NCBI GenBank assembly: GCA_020061125.1 | Contig: JAGUYV010000238.1 | Span: forward strand, 1 to 18,087 | Source: a bacterium | GTDB taxonomy: Bacteria; UBP15; UBA6099; DSWB01 | Reading direction: 5' to 3' | DNA length: 18,087 nt | Shown here: one piece after another, positions 7,772 through 16,103 of the stretch | How positions within the stretch are numbered: the stretch's first letter is position 1 | Layout: every line of letters begins with the position of its first letter | Position numbers and translations under genes: made by a program | The notes under the pieces: model-generated | The model's input: only the letters and a program-made list of their open reading frames with translations | The model's database searches: none | Told to the model about the DNA's origin: nothing

Positions 7772-7959
7772 TGCAAAGCATGCGGGGCGCACAGGATACG
7801 GCCGCCGGGCGCGCCCATGGAAAACAGGCTGCCGCTCCGGACATGAAAGCCATGATACAAACAGAACCGCGCCCGCAATTTATGGCAAATCCAGTGCTGC
7901 ATTTATTCATTGTATTAGAAATAAATCTTAGTTAATGTAAGAGTAGAAATTAATAAGCA

Positions 7960-9018
7960 TTATTGAATGGAATCCACGGAGACTTCCTTGTTCTCGCGCG
8001 CGGCGGTTTGCACGGCGATCTGCACGGCCAGCGCCTTGCGCGCATGCGCGGCGGACAATTCCGGCCGCCTGCCCCGCGCCACGCGCTCCAGAAAATGCGC
8101 GGCCGAAGCCTCAAGACTTTGCTCCCAGTCAAGAGCCATACCGCTGCCCACGCCCAGGGTATAGTGTTTTTTCCCGCGCCGCACCTCGATCCACGGCGCT
8201 TCGGTGAGCTTGCCGTGAAAATGGTTGCACCAGATGATGCCGTCGGTGCCCGCAATTTCCAGGGTATCGTCCACTGGCAGCCCCGTGGCGCGGATTTCCG
8301 TGTCCGGCGCAAAGGTGTGCTCGAACACCCCGTAGCGGCCCGGCGCGCGGAACTTGCACCCGGCTACGATGCGCCCGCCCCGGCGGGGCTTCATGGAGCT
8401 GTGATAGCAGCACACGGACTCGACCCCTCCGAGCAGGTAAACCGCCAGCGCGTATTTGTCAAAAGCCGGATGAAAAAAGGCTTTTTCACCCTTGAGCAGA
8501 TCGGGCAAAGGGCCGGAACCGCCGCGCCCGGCAAGATTTGAGCGCACACGAATGGCGCAGACCTCGCCGATTTCTCCTTCCCGTATAAGCCGCCTGACTC
8601 TGCGGTGCGGCTCGAAAAACAGGGAATAATCGTTGACCCGCAGGAAAGCGCGGCCGCGGTGCGCCGCGGCCATGAGCGCGTCCGCCTGTTCCATGCTGTA
8701 TGCGAACGGTTTCTGCAGGGAGACATGGCGGCCTTTTTCGAGCAGGGAGCGCGCCACGATGTCCCGATCCGCGCCCAGATCCAGAACCTCTACGGCTTCT
8801 GCTTGAGCCGCGAACTCGTCGAATTCTGAAAATACGCTGTGAATGCGGCTGTCCGTAGCGAATTTCAGCAATGCTTCCTTGTCCGGGGAATAGACGGCCA
8901 GGGATTCGAGGCGCGGCTGTGCGGCATACGCGCGGATCACGGGGTCGAGCAGGGGGCCGCCGCCTGCGATGCCGATGCGCACGGCGGCGTGCGGCTTGTT
9001 TGCGCTGCGTTTCGCCAT
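7960..9018 (-). CDS. Gfo/Idh/MocA-family protein, probably degenerate
   Basis: A 352-aa protein with an N-terminal Rossmann domain (IGIAGGG, 15-21) and a C-terminal alpha/beta domain of the Gfo/Idh/MocA NAD(P)-dependent sugar oxidoreductase family. The family EKP motif reads QKP (102-104, in HVSLQKPF). Where the paralogue upstream has the catalytic DxxxH, this one has HPAFDKYALAV, so the usual His is missing. It may bind a nucleotide or sugar without standard catalysis, or use another mechanism. ATG 9018 lies 4 bases after the stop of the 98-aa gene. It is the last gene of a three-gene unit. I cannot tell the substrate. Confidence 0.82.
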   Translation of the reverse strand: MAKRSANKPHAAVRIGIAGGGPLLDPVIRAYAAQPRLESLAVYSPDKEALLKFATDSRIHSVFSEFDEFAAQAEAVEVLDLGADRDIVARSLLEKGRHVSLQKPFAYSMEQADALMAAAHRGRAFLRVNDYSLFFEPHRRVRRLIREGEIGEVCAIRVRSNLAGRGGSGPLPDLLKGEKAFFHPAFDKYALAVYLLGGVESVCCYHSSMKPRRGGRIVAGCKFRAPGRYGVFEHTFAPDTEIRATGLPVDDTLEIAGTDGIIWCNHFHGKLTEAPWIEVRRGKKHYTLGVGSGMALDWEQSLEASAAHFLERVARGRRPELSAAHARKALAVQIAVQTAARENKEVSVDSIQ

Positions 9019-9022
9019 GGCG

Positions 9023-9319
9023 TCACCAGTCATAAACATAGTTGCGCAGGTACCCGCGAATCGTGGATTTGACCTGTCCGGGCCTTGCGTCCAGCAGAAT
9101 GCGGCGCAGCGCCTGCGACAGGGGCGAGCCTGTGCCAAAATACTCTTCGAGTTCATCGAGCCGCAGCAGGAGTTCGCCGCCGTCGTTGCGTTCCTGCATC
9201 CTGGCCGAGGCGCGCGCCGCGCGCACCAGTTCCGCGAGCACGGGATCCGGCAGCTTCATGGCCGTGGACAGAGCGCCGTACACCAGTTCGGTCTGAATAT
9301 CCAGAAACAGGTTTTTCAC
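9023..9319 (-). CDS. 98-aa hypothetical protein between two Gfo/Idh/MocA genes
   Basis: I do not recognise this family. It is mostly helical by composition, acidic in the middle (GELLLRLDELEEYFGTG, 48-64) and ends in IRGYLRNYVYDW; there is no signal peptide or membrane segment. The start is GTG 9319, whose last two bases are shared with the upstream TGA (GTGA overlap), with GGAG 8 bases before it. This tight coupling on both sides is the best evidence that it is real. The position suggests a small partner of the flanking oxidoreductases, which is inference. Confidence 0.7.
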   Translation of the reverse strand: MKNLFLDIQTELVYGALSTAMKLPDPVLAELVRAARASARMQERNDGGELLLRLDELEEYFGTGSPLSQALRRILLDARPGQVKSTIRGYLRNYVYDW

Positions 9320-10431
9320 CGGTTGAACTCCTGAATGAACGCGTCGTCCACCTGGTCCGGACGCACCTCGGAGCGCGTTTTGCCCGCGATGATGCAGGCG
9401 AACGCGAACTGAATGACCTTCTTGCCGCGCTCGCCCGTAAGGCTTGGCTCTCCGCCGTGCTTCACGCACTGCACGAAGTGGCGCGTGGAATCGCTGAAGC
9501 TGTCCTGCCAGTCCGCGCGCAGGTCGTCGAACAGAACGCGGCGGCCGCGCTTTGTGAGCACGAGCGCCGGGGCGTCCAGCAACTGCGCCGTGCACCGGGT
9601 GATGGACAGGGATCCTTTTGTGCCTGTGACATCAATGCGTTCGTCCGCCGGAAAATATTTCGAGCGATTGTACAGATTGGGACTCAACGCAAGATCGAAA
9701 ATGCCCACGCAAGGGGAATTTTTGTAGCGCCACATCAGAACTCCGGGCATGTCCGCGAACGCGAACGAGCGATCCACCCACCCGCGCACGGATTCGATGT
9801 CCCCGAAGATGTCAATGGCCTGCGAGAGCTTGTGGTACCCGTCATCAAATACGGCCTGGCCCATGCCCTTTTCCACTTCGAGCAGATGCCACAGCTCCAC
9901 GGAAAGCGGATACGGGCGCGAGCCGAACATGTTGGTGCCGAGCTTGAAGCGCACGGTCAGCGGCTCGCCGATTTCCCCGCCCGCGATGAGTTCCCTGGCC
10001 TTCACGAACGGAGGATAGAATACGAAGTTCTCAAACACCTTGAACAGCACTCCGGCGCGGCGCGTGGCCTCTATCATGCGGTCCGCTTCGAGGATGGTGG
10101 TGCACATGGGCTTCTGCACGGATACATGCTTGCCCGCCCCGGCCGCGGCCTCGACCATGCCGCAATGCAGATGGTGCGGGGTGAGCACCTCGACCAGGTC
10201 CACCTCGGGATCCGCCAGAAGATCGGAATAATCCGTGTAGGTTCTGGGAACGCCCCACTGTTCCCGGCGCAGGGCCAGACGCTCCGGATCGGGGTCGCAG
10301 ATGGCGTACAATTCGCAGTCCGGGTTGTCCACATATCCGGGACGGTGCATCATGGAGATGTCGCCCACCCCGGCCAGGGCAGCCTTAAGCTTTTTCTTTG
10401 AGGGCGGTTTTTTCGGTTTGCTGCCTGTCAT
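9316..10431 (-). CDS. Gfo/Idh/MocA-family NAD(P)-dependent oxidoreductase
   Basis: A 371-aa oxidoreductase with a lysine-rich N-terminus (KPKKPPSKKK, 5-14), then a Rossmann beta strand and dinucleotide loop (AALAGVGDI, 17-25), CDPD at 45-48, and QKP at 106-108 in place of the family EKP. In the C-terminal domain FDDGYHK (195-201) supplies the canonical D196-xxx-H200 pair, so it looks catalytic. Such enzymes oxidise or reduce sugars, inositols and related polyols; the exact substrate cannot be read. ATG 10431 is chosen where conserved sequence starts; a TTG at 10452 is in frame but lies close to the predicted promoter. It is the first gene of the unit, and the next start overlaps its TGA. Confidence 0.9.
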   Translation of the reverse strand: MTGSKPKKPPSKKKLKAALAGVGDISMMHRPGYVDNPDCELYAICDPDPERLALRREQWGVPRTYTDYSDLLADPEVDLVEVLTPHHLHCGMVEAAAGAGKHVSVQKPMCTTILEADRMIEATRRAGVLFKVFENFVFYPPFVKARELIAGGEIGEPLTVRFKLGTNMFGSRPYPLSVELWHLLEVEKGMGQAVFDDGYHKLSQAIDIFGDIESVRGWVDRSFAFADMPGVLMWRYKNSPCVGIFDLALSPNLYNRSKYFPADERIDVTGTKGSLSITRCTAQLLDAPALVLTKRGRRVLFDDLRADWQDSFSDSTRHFVQCVKHGGEPSLTGERGKKVIQFAFACIIAGKTRSEVRPDQVDDAFIQEFNR

Positions 10432-10473
10432 GGTGAAACCGCAAGCTTTCAAAGATGAATCGAACTCTTCAAA

Positions 10474-10502
10474 ACCATACCATGAACGCGCTGCACAGAC
10501 AA
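10474..10502 (-). promoter_or_regulatory. Possible promoter of the Gfo/Idh/MocA unit
   Basis: On the minus strand TTGTCT (10502-10497), 17 bases and TATGGT (10479-10474) stand in the 90-base gap after the acyl-CoA dehydrogenase gene. Two mismatches in each hexamer make this only plausible. Confidence 0.3.
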
Positions 10503-10521
10503 TGCATTCCGCCGCCTTGCA

Positions 10522-11967
10522 TTATGAGCGCGCCAGGCTGTGTTTGTAGGCGAACAATCTGTTTATCTGGTTGGTGCCCTCGTAAATCTGCGTGAGCTTC
10601 ACATCCCGGTATAGTTTTTCCATTCCGAACTCCTCCACAGGCCCGTCCTCGCCCATGATGTCCATGCACTTTGAAACGATCCGCACCGCCAGGTCGCTGG
10701 CGGTGTATTTGGCCATGGAACTGTAAGCGGCAATGAGGGACACATCCGTACGGCGCACATTTTTCGCGGCCAGCTCGCGTACGAGATTGTACATGGCCCG
10801 TGACTGGAATGCCGCGCCCGCGGCGCCGGAGCGCAGCAGCGCGGACGGCATGACATCCAGCGCCCGCATGAGCGGATGGCTCATGAGCTTGGGCACGCCC
10901 AGGAGATCGCAGGAGATCGTGGCGTCAAAATACAACTGGCGGGCCGCCTGGAGCTTAACGCAGAGGTCCGAAAGCGCAGCCTGGCACCACTGGCGTTCAA
11001 ACAGATAACGGCCATTGACCTTGGTGGCGTTCAGATAATCAAGCAACCGCTGGATAGCCCCGCGCGCGATACCTGTGGCGATGGCGCCAACGGGGCCTCT
11101 GGACGCTCCCAGCACATTTGATATCAGCGCTTCGCCCTCTCCCTCGTCACCCACCCGGTCCTCCTCGGGCACAAACACATCCTCGAACACAAGTTCCGAA
11201 GCCGGGCACGCCCTCTGGCCCATCTTCTTTTCGATGCGCCCCACCGAAAACCCCCTGGCGTCGTTCGGCACCACCAGGGACACCGTTGTCTCCACGGGGC
11301 GCTTGCGGTCGAGAACGGCGCCCACCCAGATGTAACGCGCCACGCTGCCGTTGGAGATAAACACCTTGCGGCCGTTCAGAATGTAGCCGCCGGAAACCTT
11401 TTTCGCGTGCGCGCTTAACCGTGCGGTTGCCATTTCGTCACGATCTTCCACATCGCTGCCCGCGTCCGGCTCTGTGATAGCCAAAGCGAAAAGCTGCGGC
11501 TCGCCCCTCTTTTCGGCCAGGGCCACGGGCTGCATATAGCGCGAGTAGTGCCGTATGTCCGGAGACAAAAGCAGAGGGCATAAACCCAGGGCGTGCGCAC
11601 CGAAGATGTTGGCCACACCCGCGCAGTGGCTGCACAACTCTTCCATCAGAACCGCGAAATGCGTGGTGTAGAATCCTTTGCCCCCAAACGGCGCGGGGAT
11701 GATGTAGCTCAAAAAACCGTGGGGCGAGGCGCGGCGAACAAGATCCCACGGGAAATATGTTTCATCCTCGCCGATCCTCCGGTCAATTTCCAGAGCTGCC
11801 GGCGCGATGTGCTTTTCCCCGAAAGCGCGCCCGTCCCTCTGTACGGATTCAAGTTCCCGGCGCAGGCCGGGCATGCTCTTTTCCAGCAAGAGCAGACGGG
11901 GATACGCTTCGCGCACGTCGCGCAGCCTGTGCCGCAGTCTTTCAGGGTCCATTCCGCTTCGAGTCAT
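10522..11967 (-). CDS. Acyl-CoA dehydrogenase (complete active site)
   Basis: FAD-dependent acyl-CoA dehydrogenase, which makes a 2,3-enoyl-CoA by alpha,beta-dehydrogenation. At 481 aa it is about 100 longer than classic members, with extra residues before the core and around 330-385. Motifs: PAPFGGKG (91-98), the FAD/acyl loop ALAITEPDAGSD (161-172), the binding strand KVFISNG (201-207), and QIYEGTNQINR (460-470), where E463 is in the position of the catalytic base. ATG 11967 has GGAG 7 bases upstream and starts 20 bases after the ADC-like stop; ATG 11952 is an alternative. It closes the FadR-led operon. No electron-transfer flavoprotein is in the window, so its acceptor is unknown. It may act alone or pair with the degenerate dehydrogenase two genes upstream. 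Confidence 0.93.
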   Translation of the reverse strand: MTRSGMDPERLRHRLRDVREAYPRLLLLEKSMPGLRRELESVQRDGRAFGEKHIAPAALEIDRRIGEDETYFPWDLVRRASPHGFLSYIIPAPFGGKGFYTTHFAVLMEELCSHCAGVANIFGAHALGLCPLLLSPDIRHYSRYMQPVALAEKRGEPQLFALAITEPDAGSDVEDRDEMATARLSAHAKKVSGGYILNGRKVFISNGSVARYIWVGAVLDRKRPVETTVSLVVPNDARGFSVGRIEKKMGQRACPASELVFEDVFVPEEDRVGDEGEGEALISNVLGASRGPVGAIATGIARGAIQRLLDYLNATKVNGRYLFERQWCQAALSDLCVKLQAARQLYFDATISCDLLGVPKLMSHPLMRALDVMPSALLRSGAAGAAFQSRAMYNLVRELAAKNVRRTDVSLIAAYSSMAKYTASDLAVRIVSKCMDIMGEDGPVEEFGMEKLYRDVKLTQIYEGTNQINRLFAYKHSLARS

Positions 11968-11987
11968 TTCAAGTCTCCGTTCCGCGC

Positions 11988-12758
11988 CTATTCCAGGCGG
12001 CTGGGTCCATAGAGGATGGCCTGGAATTCCGGCGAATACTGGTGGATGAGCGCAGTGCGGGACAGGAGCGCGCTCTTGTATTCGGCTGCGATGCGGTGGG
12101 TTTCGCCCAGTTCGATGCGCAGGCTTCCGGTAGCCGCGGTCTGCCCGAAGAGCTTCGCGTTCACCAGCACATCCGCGTGCTGCGCGCAATCATCCTTCAC
12201 GGGATAGGTCACGTACCGGTAGGTTTTCGAGTCCCGCGCCGGTATTTTTTTGGCAATGACTTTGAAGATTGTCTCCCCGTCCTCCGCCAGGGTCACGACA
12301 ATTTCATCGCCCCGGTCGTCGAACTCTATGGACGCCAGGAACTTGGGGTAGTTGTACACATTCACGCCGCCGTCGAGCGCAATTTTGGTGGTCACAGGCA
12401 GATGATGAACGAACACGTCGAACCGGTTTTTCATAAGCCCCGTAAGCAGGGACGCCGAAGGAACCACGCTCGGAGTTCCGTAGGTCATGGGAATGGAGAC
12501 GGATATCTCGTTGTAGGGCCTGATGTCCGTATCCCTGTACTCGAAGCAGGTCACGGCCACGGCGCCCACGCCAGGAAACAGGGGCGCGGGATGGAAGGAG
12601 CTTTTCGGCATGAATTTTTTAAGCGCGGACATTTTCGCCGGGAAAATTCCCGTGATGGACATTGCGTCGTAGTAGAACACCGGGATTTTCGCGGGTTCGC
12701 CTCCGAAGTCCCCGTCCACCTGGTAGACATTTTTGAAAAAAATCATGTCCCTCTGCAT
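11988..12758 (-). CDS. Acetoacetate decarboxylase-superfamily protein
   Basis: A 256-aa protein of the acetoacetate decarboxylase (ADC) fold. RPYNEISVSIP (80-90) contains the conserved acid E84. YPKF (137-140) aligns with the AYPKK of clostridial ADC, so K139 would be the Schiff-base lysine, but the next residue, Lys in ADC, is Phe140. That second lysine lowers the pKa of the first, so classic decarboxylation of acetoacetate is doubtful. Other superfamily members do aldolase, dehydratase or hydrolase chemistry through the same lysine. ATG 12758 has GAGG 8 bases upstream; an in-frame GTG at 12767 lacks such a site. The gene lies 10 bases after one acyl-CoA dehydrogenase and 20 before another. 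The fold assignment is secure; the reaction is unknown. Confidence 0.83.
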   Translation of the reverse strand: MQRDMIFFKNVYQVDGDFGGEPAKIPVFYYDAMSITGIFPAKMSALKKFMPKSSFHPAPLFPGVGAVAVTCFEYRDTDIRPYNEISVSIPMTYGTPSVVPSASLLTGLMKNRFDVFVHHLPVTTKIALDGGVNVYNYPKFLASIEFDDRGDEIVVTLAEDGETIFKVIAKKIPARDSKTYRYVTYPVKDDCAQHADVLVNAKLFGQTAATGSLRIELGETHRIAAEYKSALLSRTALIHQYSPEFQAILYGPSRLE

Positions 12759-12768
12759 GGCGTTCACC

Positions 12769-13842
12769 TCATCTCATGGTTTGAATTTCGCGATTGATAT
12801 GTTCAAGGCGGCGCGCGCGGGGCGCCGCCATGGCATGGAGCGTTTTGGCATCGCGCAGAAGCCGTTCGACCCTGTAGTCATTCATATAGCCGTACCCTCC
12901 GTGAACCTGCACGGCGTCAAGGCAGATCTGTTCCGCGCACTCCGCGGCCAGCGCGAACCCGAGAAGCCCGGAGCGTCCGCCATACGCCAGAGCGCAGGAT
13001 GCGGCTATCCGCGCGTCCATGTCCGCGAGCATGAGCCGCACCAGATCGTGATCGCAAATCATCTTCCCGCCCTGGCGCCGCTGAAGAGCGTACGCCACGG
13101 CCATGTCGCGCGCCTGTGCGGCTATGCCGATGGCTACGCTTGCGAACACGGGGTCTACGAACCGGTAATAGTCAAGCAGCGGAACCGGGCCGTCGAAGAT
13201 TTTTGTCACATTTTCTGACGCCACTTCGACCCGGTCGAACCGCACATCGTTCACCGGGCAGAATTTCAGACCCATCCGTGCGGTTTCGGGCATCACCTCA
13301 ACGCCCGGTGCGTCACGGGGCGCCACAACCCAGCACAACCCGTCCCCGCTCGCGGCCAGAACAGTGAAATACCCCGCAACACCCGCGCCGGCCACCCTGG
13401 TTTTCATGCCCGTGACGACAACCCCGTGGGCAACTTTTTCCGCGCAAGTATTCACGCGATCCGGTATCAGGCCCGGGTCCGCGGGGTTTTCTTTAATGGC
13501 TGGCGCGAAAATCGGCGGCGCGCCCTGCGACCCGGCCGCGGCTCGGAGCGGCCCGCTCGCGCAATTGTTGCCGTAAAGCAACAGCGGCGCAAGGCCGGCG
13601 AAATGCGCTGCGAGCAGAGCGCCTGCCCCGCCGCTGGCGCGCGACGCCTCCTCCAGAAACGCGCAATAGTCCGCCGCTCCAAGACCGGAGCCGCCTTGCT
13701 CCACGGGAATCGCGAATCCCGGAATTCCGGCTGCGGCCGCCCGCTCCAGAACGGCTTCACGCACGGCGCTGTTAATGCCATCCAGCAACTCCCACCGCTG
13801 CCACAGCGCATCCTTAGAAAAATCCGCGCCCAGTTTTCTCAT
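12769..13842 (-). CDS. Degenerate acyl-CoA dehydrogenase-like protein
   Basis: A 357-aa protein of the acyl-CoA dehydrogenase fold. The C-terminal VQVHGGYGYMNDYRVERLLRD (311-331) is classic, and IPVEQGGSGLG (45-55) matches the N-terminal domain. But the segment that should read like TEPxAGSD is FAPAIKENPADPGL (112-125), and no YEGT with catalytic Glu follows the HGG motif; the chain ends with KTLHAMAAPRARRLEHI instead. It may be the non-catalytic or FAD-sharing half of a heteromer, as in the alpha2-beta2 acyl-CoA dehydrogenases of cholesterol degradation, or use a base elsewhere. ATG 13842 overlaps the TGA of the SDR gene (ATGA); ATG 13854 would add four residues. Confidence 0.85.
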   Translation of the reverse strand: MRKLGADFSKDALWQRWELLDGINSAVREAVLERAAAAGIPGFAIPVEQGGSGLGAADYCAFLEEASRASGGAGALLAAHFAGLAPLLLYGNNCASGPLRAAAGSQGAPPIFAPAIKENPADPGLIPDRVNTCAEKVAHGVVVTGMKTRVAGAGVAGYFTVLAASGDGLCWVVAPRDAPGVEVMPETARMGLKFCPVNDVRFDRVEVASENVTKIFDGPVPLLDYYRFVDPVFASVAIGIAAQARDMAVAYALQRRQGGKMICDHDLVRLMLADMDARIAASCALAYGGRSGLLGFALAAECAEQICLDAVQVHGGYGYMNDYRVERLLRDAKTLHAMAAPRARRLEHINREIQTMR

Positions 13843-14768
13843 TTCGTTTTCCATGAGGCCACCATCTCCCTGAAGGCCTGCTCGGGCGTGCGCCGCGGCG
13901 TCCATCCGAGCAGCCGTTCCGCTTTTTCACAATTCAAATGAAAAGGGTATCGGGACAAAGTCACCCAATGCGACGATACGGGCGATAGGCCCAGCGCATA
14001 CGCGGCGTCCGACACAGGTTTGAGCAGAAAGTATGGAACCGCGACTCCGGGTTTGCCGATCAGCTTCAGCATTGTTGCGTAAGACAAGTTGCCGGCGGCG
14101 ATGTTGAACGCGCCCGGAATCCCTTTTTTCATCGCAAGATGGAACGCCCGGCCCGCGTCATCCTCGTGAACCAGAGGCAGTCCCCGCGGATTCGACGCCG
14201 GGTAGAAAACCACCCGGCCGGACAACAGGTCTGCAAAGAAATTATCCGTTCCGGGACCGCACAAAATGGACGGCCTGATCCGGGTTGCGATAATCCCGGG
14301 ATTATGTTTTTCGAACGAGTCAATCATGCCTTCCACAATGCGCTTGGTGCGCGAGTAATACGAATCCTCGTTCCCGGCCAGCTTAGCCTCCTCGGTCATG
14401 GGCGCCTCGCGGCCCGGCCTCGAACCGTAGGCGCAGATGCTGCTGGCCGCCACAAACCTCTTCACGCCCGCCGCACGCACGGCATCGAGAACGCGTTTCG
14501 TGCCGTTCACGTTGATTTCGTGAATCGCTTTCTTGTCCCGGATTTCGGACACAATAAACGCCATGTGAACCACGACATCCATGCCGTGAGCCGCCGCTTG
14601 CAGATCGCATGTTCTGACATCTCCCCTGATGAATTGGAATTTGGGATTTCTAACGCCCGGTTCGCGCATGTCCAGCCCGCGGACAAGCGTGACTTCATCG
14701 TCTCTGAACAGGTATGGAAGCGTGACACGCGCCACATAGCCGGATGTCCCGGTGACGAGCGCTTTCAT
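13839..14768 (-). CDS. NAD-dependent epimerase/dehydratase-family (extended SDR) protein
   Basis: An extended short-chain dehydrogenase of 309 aa, normal for this class. The dinucleotide loop is TGTSGYVA (6-13), an extended-SDR TGxxGxxG whose last Gly is Ala. GDVR (49-52) binds the adenine side, HMAF (68-71) follows, and the catalytic pair is Y138/K142 in YYSRTK with the Ser of AASSICAYG (108-115). Related enzymes epimerise or dehydrate nucleotide sugars, or oxidise 3-beta-hydroxysteroids; the residues do not decide between them. Next to acyl-CoA dehydrogenases a hydroxy-lipid or sterol-like substrate is as likely as a sugar, which is inference. ATG 14768 overlaps the TGA of the Fe-S gene (ATGA) and has GGGGG 7 bases upstream. 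Confidence 0.9.
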   Translation of the reverse strand: MKALVTGTSGYVARVTLPYLFRDDEVTLVRGLDMREPGVRNPKFQFIRGDVRTCDLQAAAHGMDVVVHMAFIVSEIRDKKAIHEINVNGTKRVLDAVRAAGVKRFVAASSICAYGSRPGREAPMTEEAKLAGNEDSYYSRTKRIVEGMIDSFEKHNPGIIATRIRPSILCGPGTDNFFADLLSGRVVFYPASNPRGLPLVHEDDAGRAFHLAMKKGIPGAFNIAAGNLSYATMLKLIGKPGVAVPYFLLKPVSDAAYALGLSPVSSHWVTLSRYPFHLNCEKAERLLGWTPRRTPEQAFREMVASWKTK

Positions 14769-16009
14769 GGCTTCGCCCCCTTCGTACCGGAACCGAAAGG
14801 CGCAACCGACCTGCGCAGCCACTCTCTGAACGATGCAGCGGCGTATGCGGGCAGCATTTTCAGCATGAGCGTTCCATAATCCCGTTCCGGCCCTTCCTTG
14901 CGCACGGCAATCAAATCCAGCGCATCGTTTTCACAGGCGGACACGCACAGGCCGCACCCGATGCAGCGTTGCGCATCATGGCGCGGAGATCCGCCCTCCA
15001 GAGACCACGCTCGCATGGGACATGCCGTTGCGCACCGCCCGCACGCAACGCACGCAGCCGGGTCCAAACGCGGCATGAACCGGGGCGGCGCGAACAGGCC
15101 GGGCGCGCTGAATTGCGTGACGGTGCGCAGCGCATGGCAGCAGCACCCGCAGCATGAGCAACTGTAGTTGCCCTCGCGCGGATTGCCGCCGTTCATCATC
15201 CAGGTGACGCACCCATGCTCTTCGGCAACGCGTTTCGCCTCGATGACTTCCGCGCGATCCGCGCGGCGCATAAGACCGCGCGCCAGGAGCGGTTCCGCAA
15301 CCGGGCCTATGGCCACGCAGTTTTCCGTAGGCTTTCCGCACCCTCGGCCGGACAGGTCCGTGACAACCCGGCACTGGCAATGCGCGATGCCGAACACATC
15401 GTAGGGCGCGAGCAGTTCCTCAATCATCTCCGCGGGGAACGCCGCCTGCACGCGGGACGCATTGCTCTGCGCTGGGATGTAACGCAACGGCGCGGGCGCG
15501 CGCCCCAGATAACCGGTAATGTATCCGGTGTCCCACACCTTCTCGAACAGTCCGGCGAACCGCTTGTGCCACGAGTTGGCGCGCGCCAGTTCCGGCGTCA
15601 CAATCGCCATCTCGAAGGTGCCCGGCACGAGCGGAAGGATTGTGTACCGCCGCGGTTTCCCCATCCAGAGAATCACTCTCTTGTTTTCCGCGAGGTTGTC
15701 CAGCAAGGCTTTGATGCGTTCGGGAGACTGCCCGCAGCGGCGGGCAACCTGCTTCGCCGTGAGGGGGCGCAGGGGCGCAAGATGCTGCGCCGCGTCCGCC
15801 TCGTCTTCGGTGAACATGTGCGCCACAAGTTCGAGCAGGGCCTCGCCCGGAGGCGGTCCGAACAGCAGCACGGACGAATAGTGCTTCATCAGACGGCGAT
15901 GCGCTCCCGTGACTTTCTTCGCGGAATCAAACCCCTGCATGCGGGCGGCGACATCAACATGCACAGAAACAACGGCCCTGCCGGACCCGGCTTTGCTTGA
16001 GGAACCCAT
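14765..16009 (-). CDS. Cysteine-rich 4Fe-4S protein with winged-helix-like N-terminal region
   Basis: A 414-aa protein I know only as an uncharacterised 4Fe-4S family. A winged-helix-like stretch (LTAKQVARRCGQSPERIKAL, 83-102) comes first. Then AHCQCRVV (209-216) with GCGKPTENC (223-231), and the cluster CSCCGCCCH (284-292). Last is a two-cluster ferredoxin domain, C320/C323/C326/C330 and C349/C352/C355/C359. The ferredoxin part should hold two [4Fe-4S]; the middle cysteines could bind a further cluster or metal. No signal peptide. It probably carries electrons for the enzymes encoded downstream. ATG 16009 has GGGAG about 10 bases upstream; ATG 15940 or 15889 would drop a poorly conserved leader. 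It is first after the regulator, and its last bases overlap the SDR start. Confidence 0.83.
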   Translation of the reverse strand: MGSSSKAGSGRAVVSVHVDVAARMQGFDSAKKVTGAHRRLMKHYSSVLLFGPPPGEALLELVAHMFTEDEADAAQHLAPLRPLTAKQVARRCGQSPERIKALLDNLAENKRVILWMGKPRRYTILPLVPGTFEMAIVTPELARANSWHKRFAGLFEKVWDTGYITGYLGRAPAPLRYIPAQSNASRVQAAFPAEMIEELLAPYDVFGIAHCQCRVVTDLSGRGCGKPTENCVAIGPVAEPLLARGLMRRADRAEVIEAKRVAEEHGCVTWMMNGGNPREGNYSCSCCGCCCHALRTVTQFSAPGLFAPPRFMPRLDPAACVACGRCATACPMRAWSLEGGSPRHDAQRCIGCGLCVSACENDALDLIAVRKEGPERDYGTLMLKMLPAYAAASFREWLRRSVAPFGSGTKGAKP

Positions 16010-16041
16010 AAATGGACATCTCCCAATGAGGCGCGGACCAA

Positions 16042-16066
16042 GCGGCGCAGCCGTCAATGCGCCCGC
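16042..16066 (-). other. Hairpin between the regulator gene and the Fe-S gene
   Basis: GCGGCGCA (16042-16049) can pair with TGCGCCCGC (16058-16066) with one bulged base and an 8-base loop. It lies in the only sizable gap of the operon (16010-16103) and has no T-run, so it could be an RNA-processing or attenuation element rather than a terminator. Confidence 0.3.
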
Positions 16067-16103
16067 AGCCCCTCTGAAAATTCAACTGGCGTGGCTCTTT
16101 CTT

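Noticed and set aside
7668-7959. Riboswitch or T-box before aspS
   Set aside because: I found no specifier-loop, T-box sequence or terminator hairpin; a promoter and a short leader suffice.
9085-10401. 438-codon plus-strand open frame
   Set aside because: It is antisense to the Gfo/Idh/MocA genes, which have clear family motifs on the minus strand.
11757-12797. 346-codon plus-strand open frame
   Set aside because: It is antisense to the ADC-like and acyl-CoA dehydrogenase genes, and its composition is that of a shadow frame.
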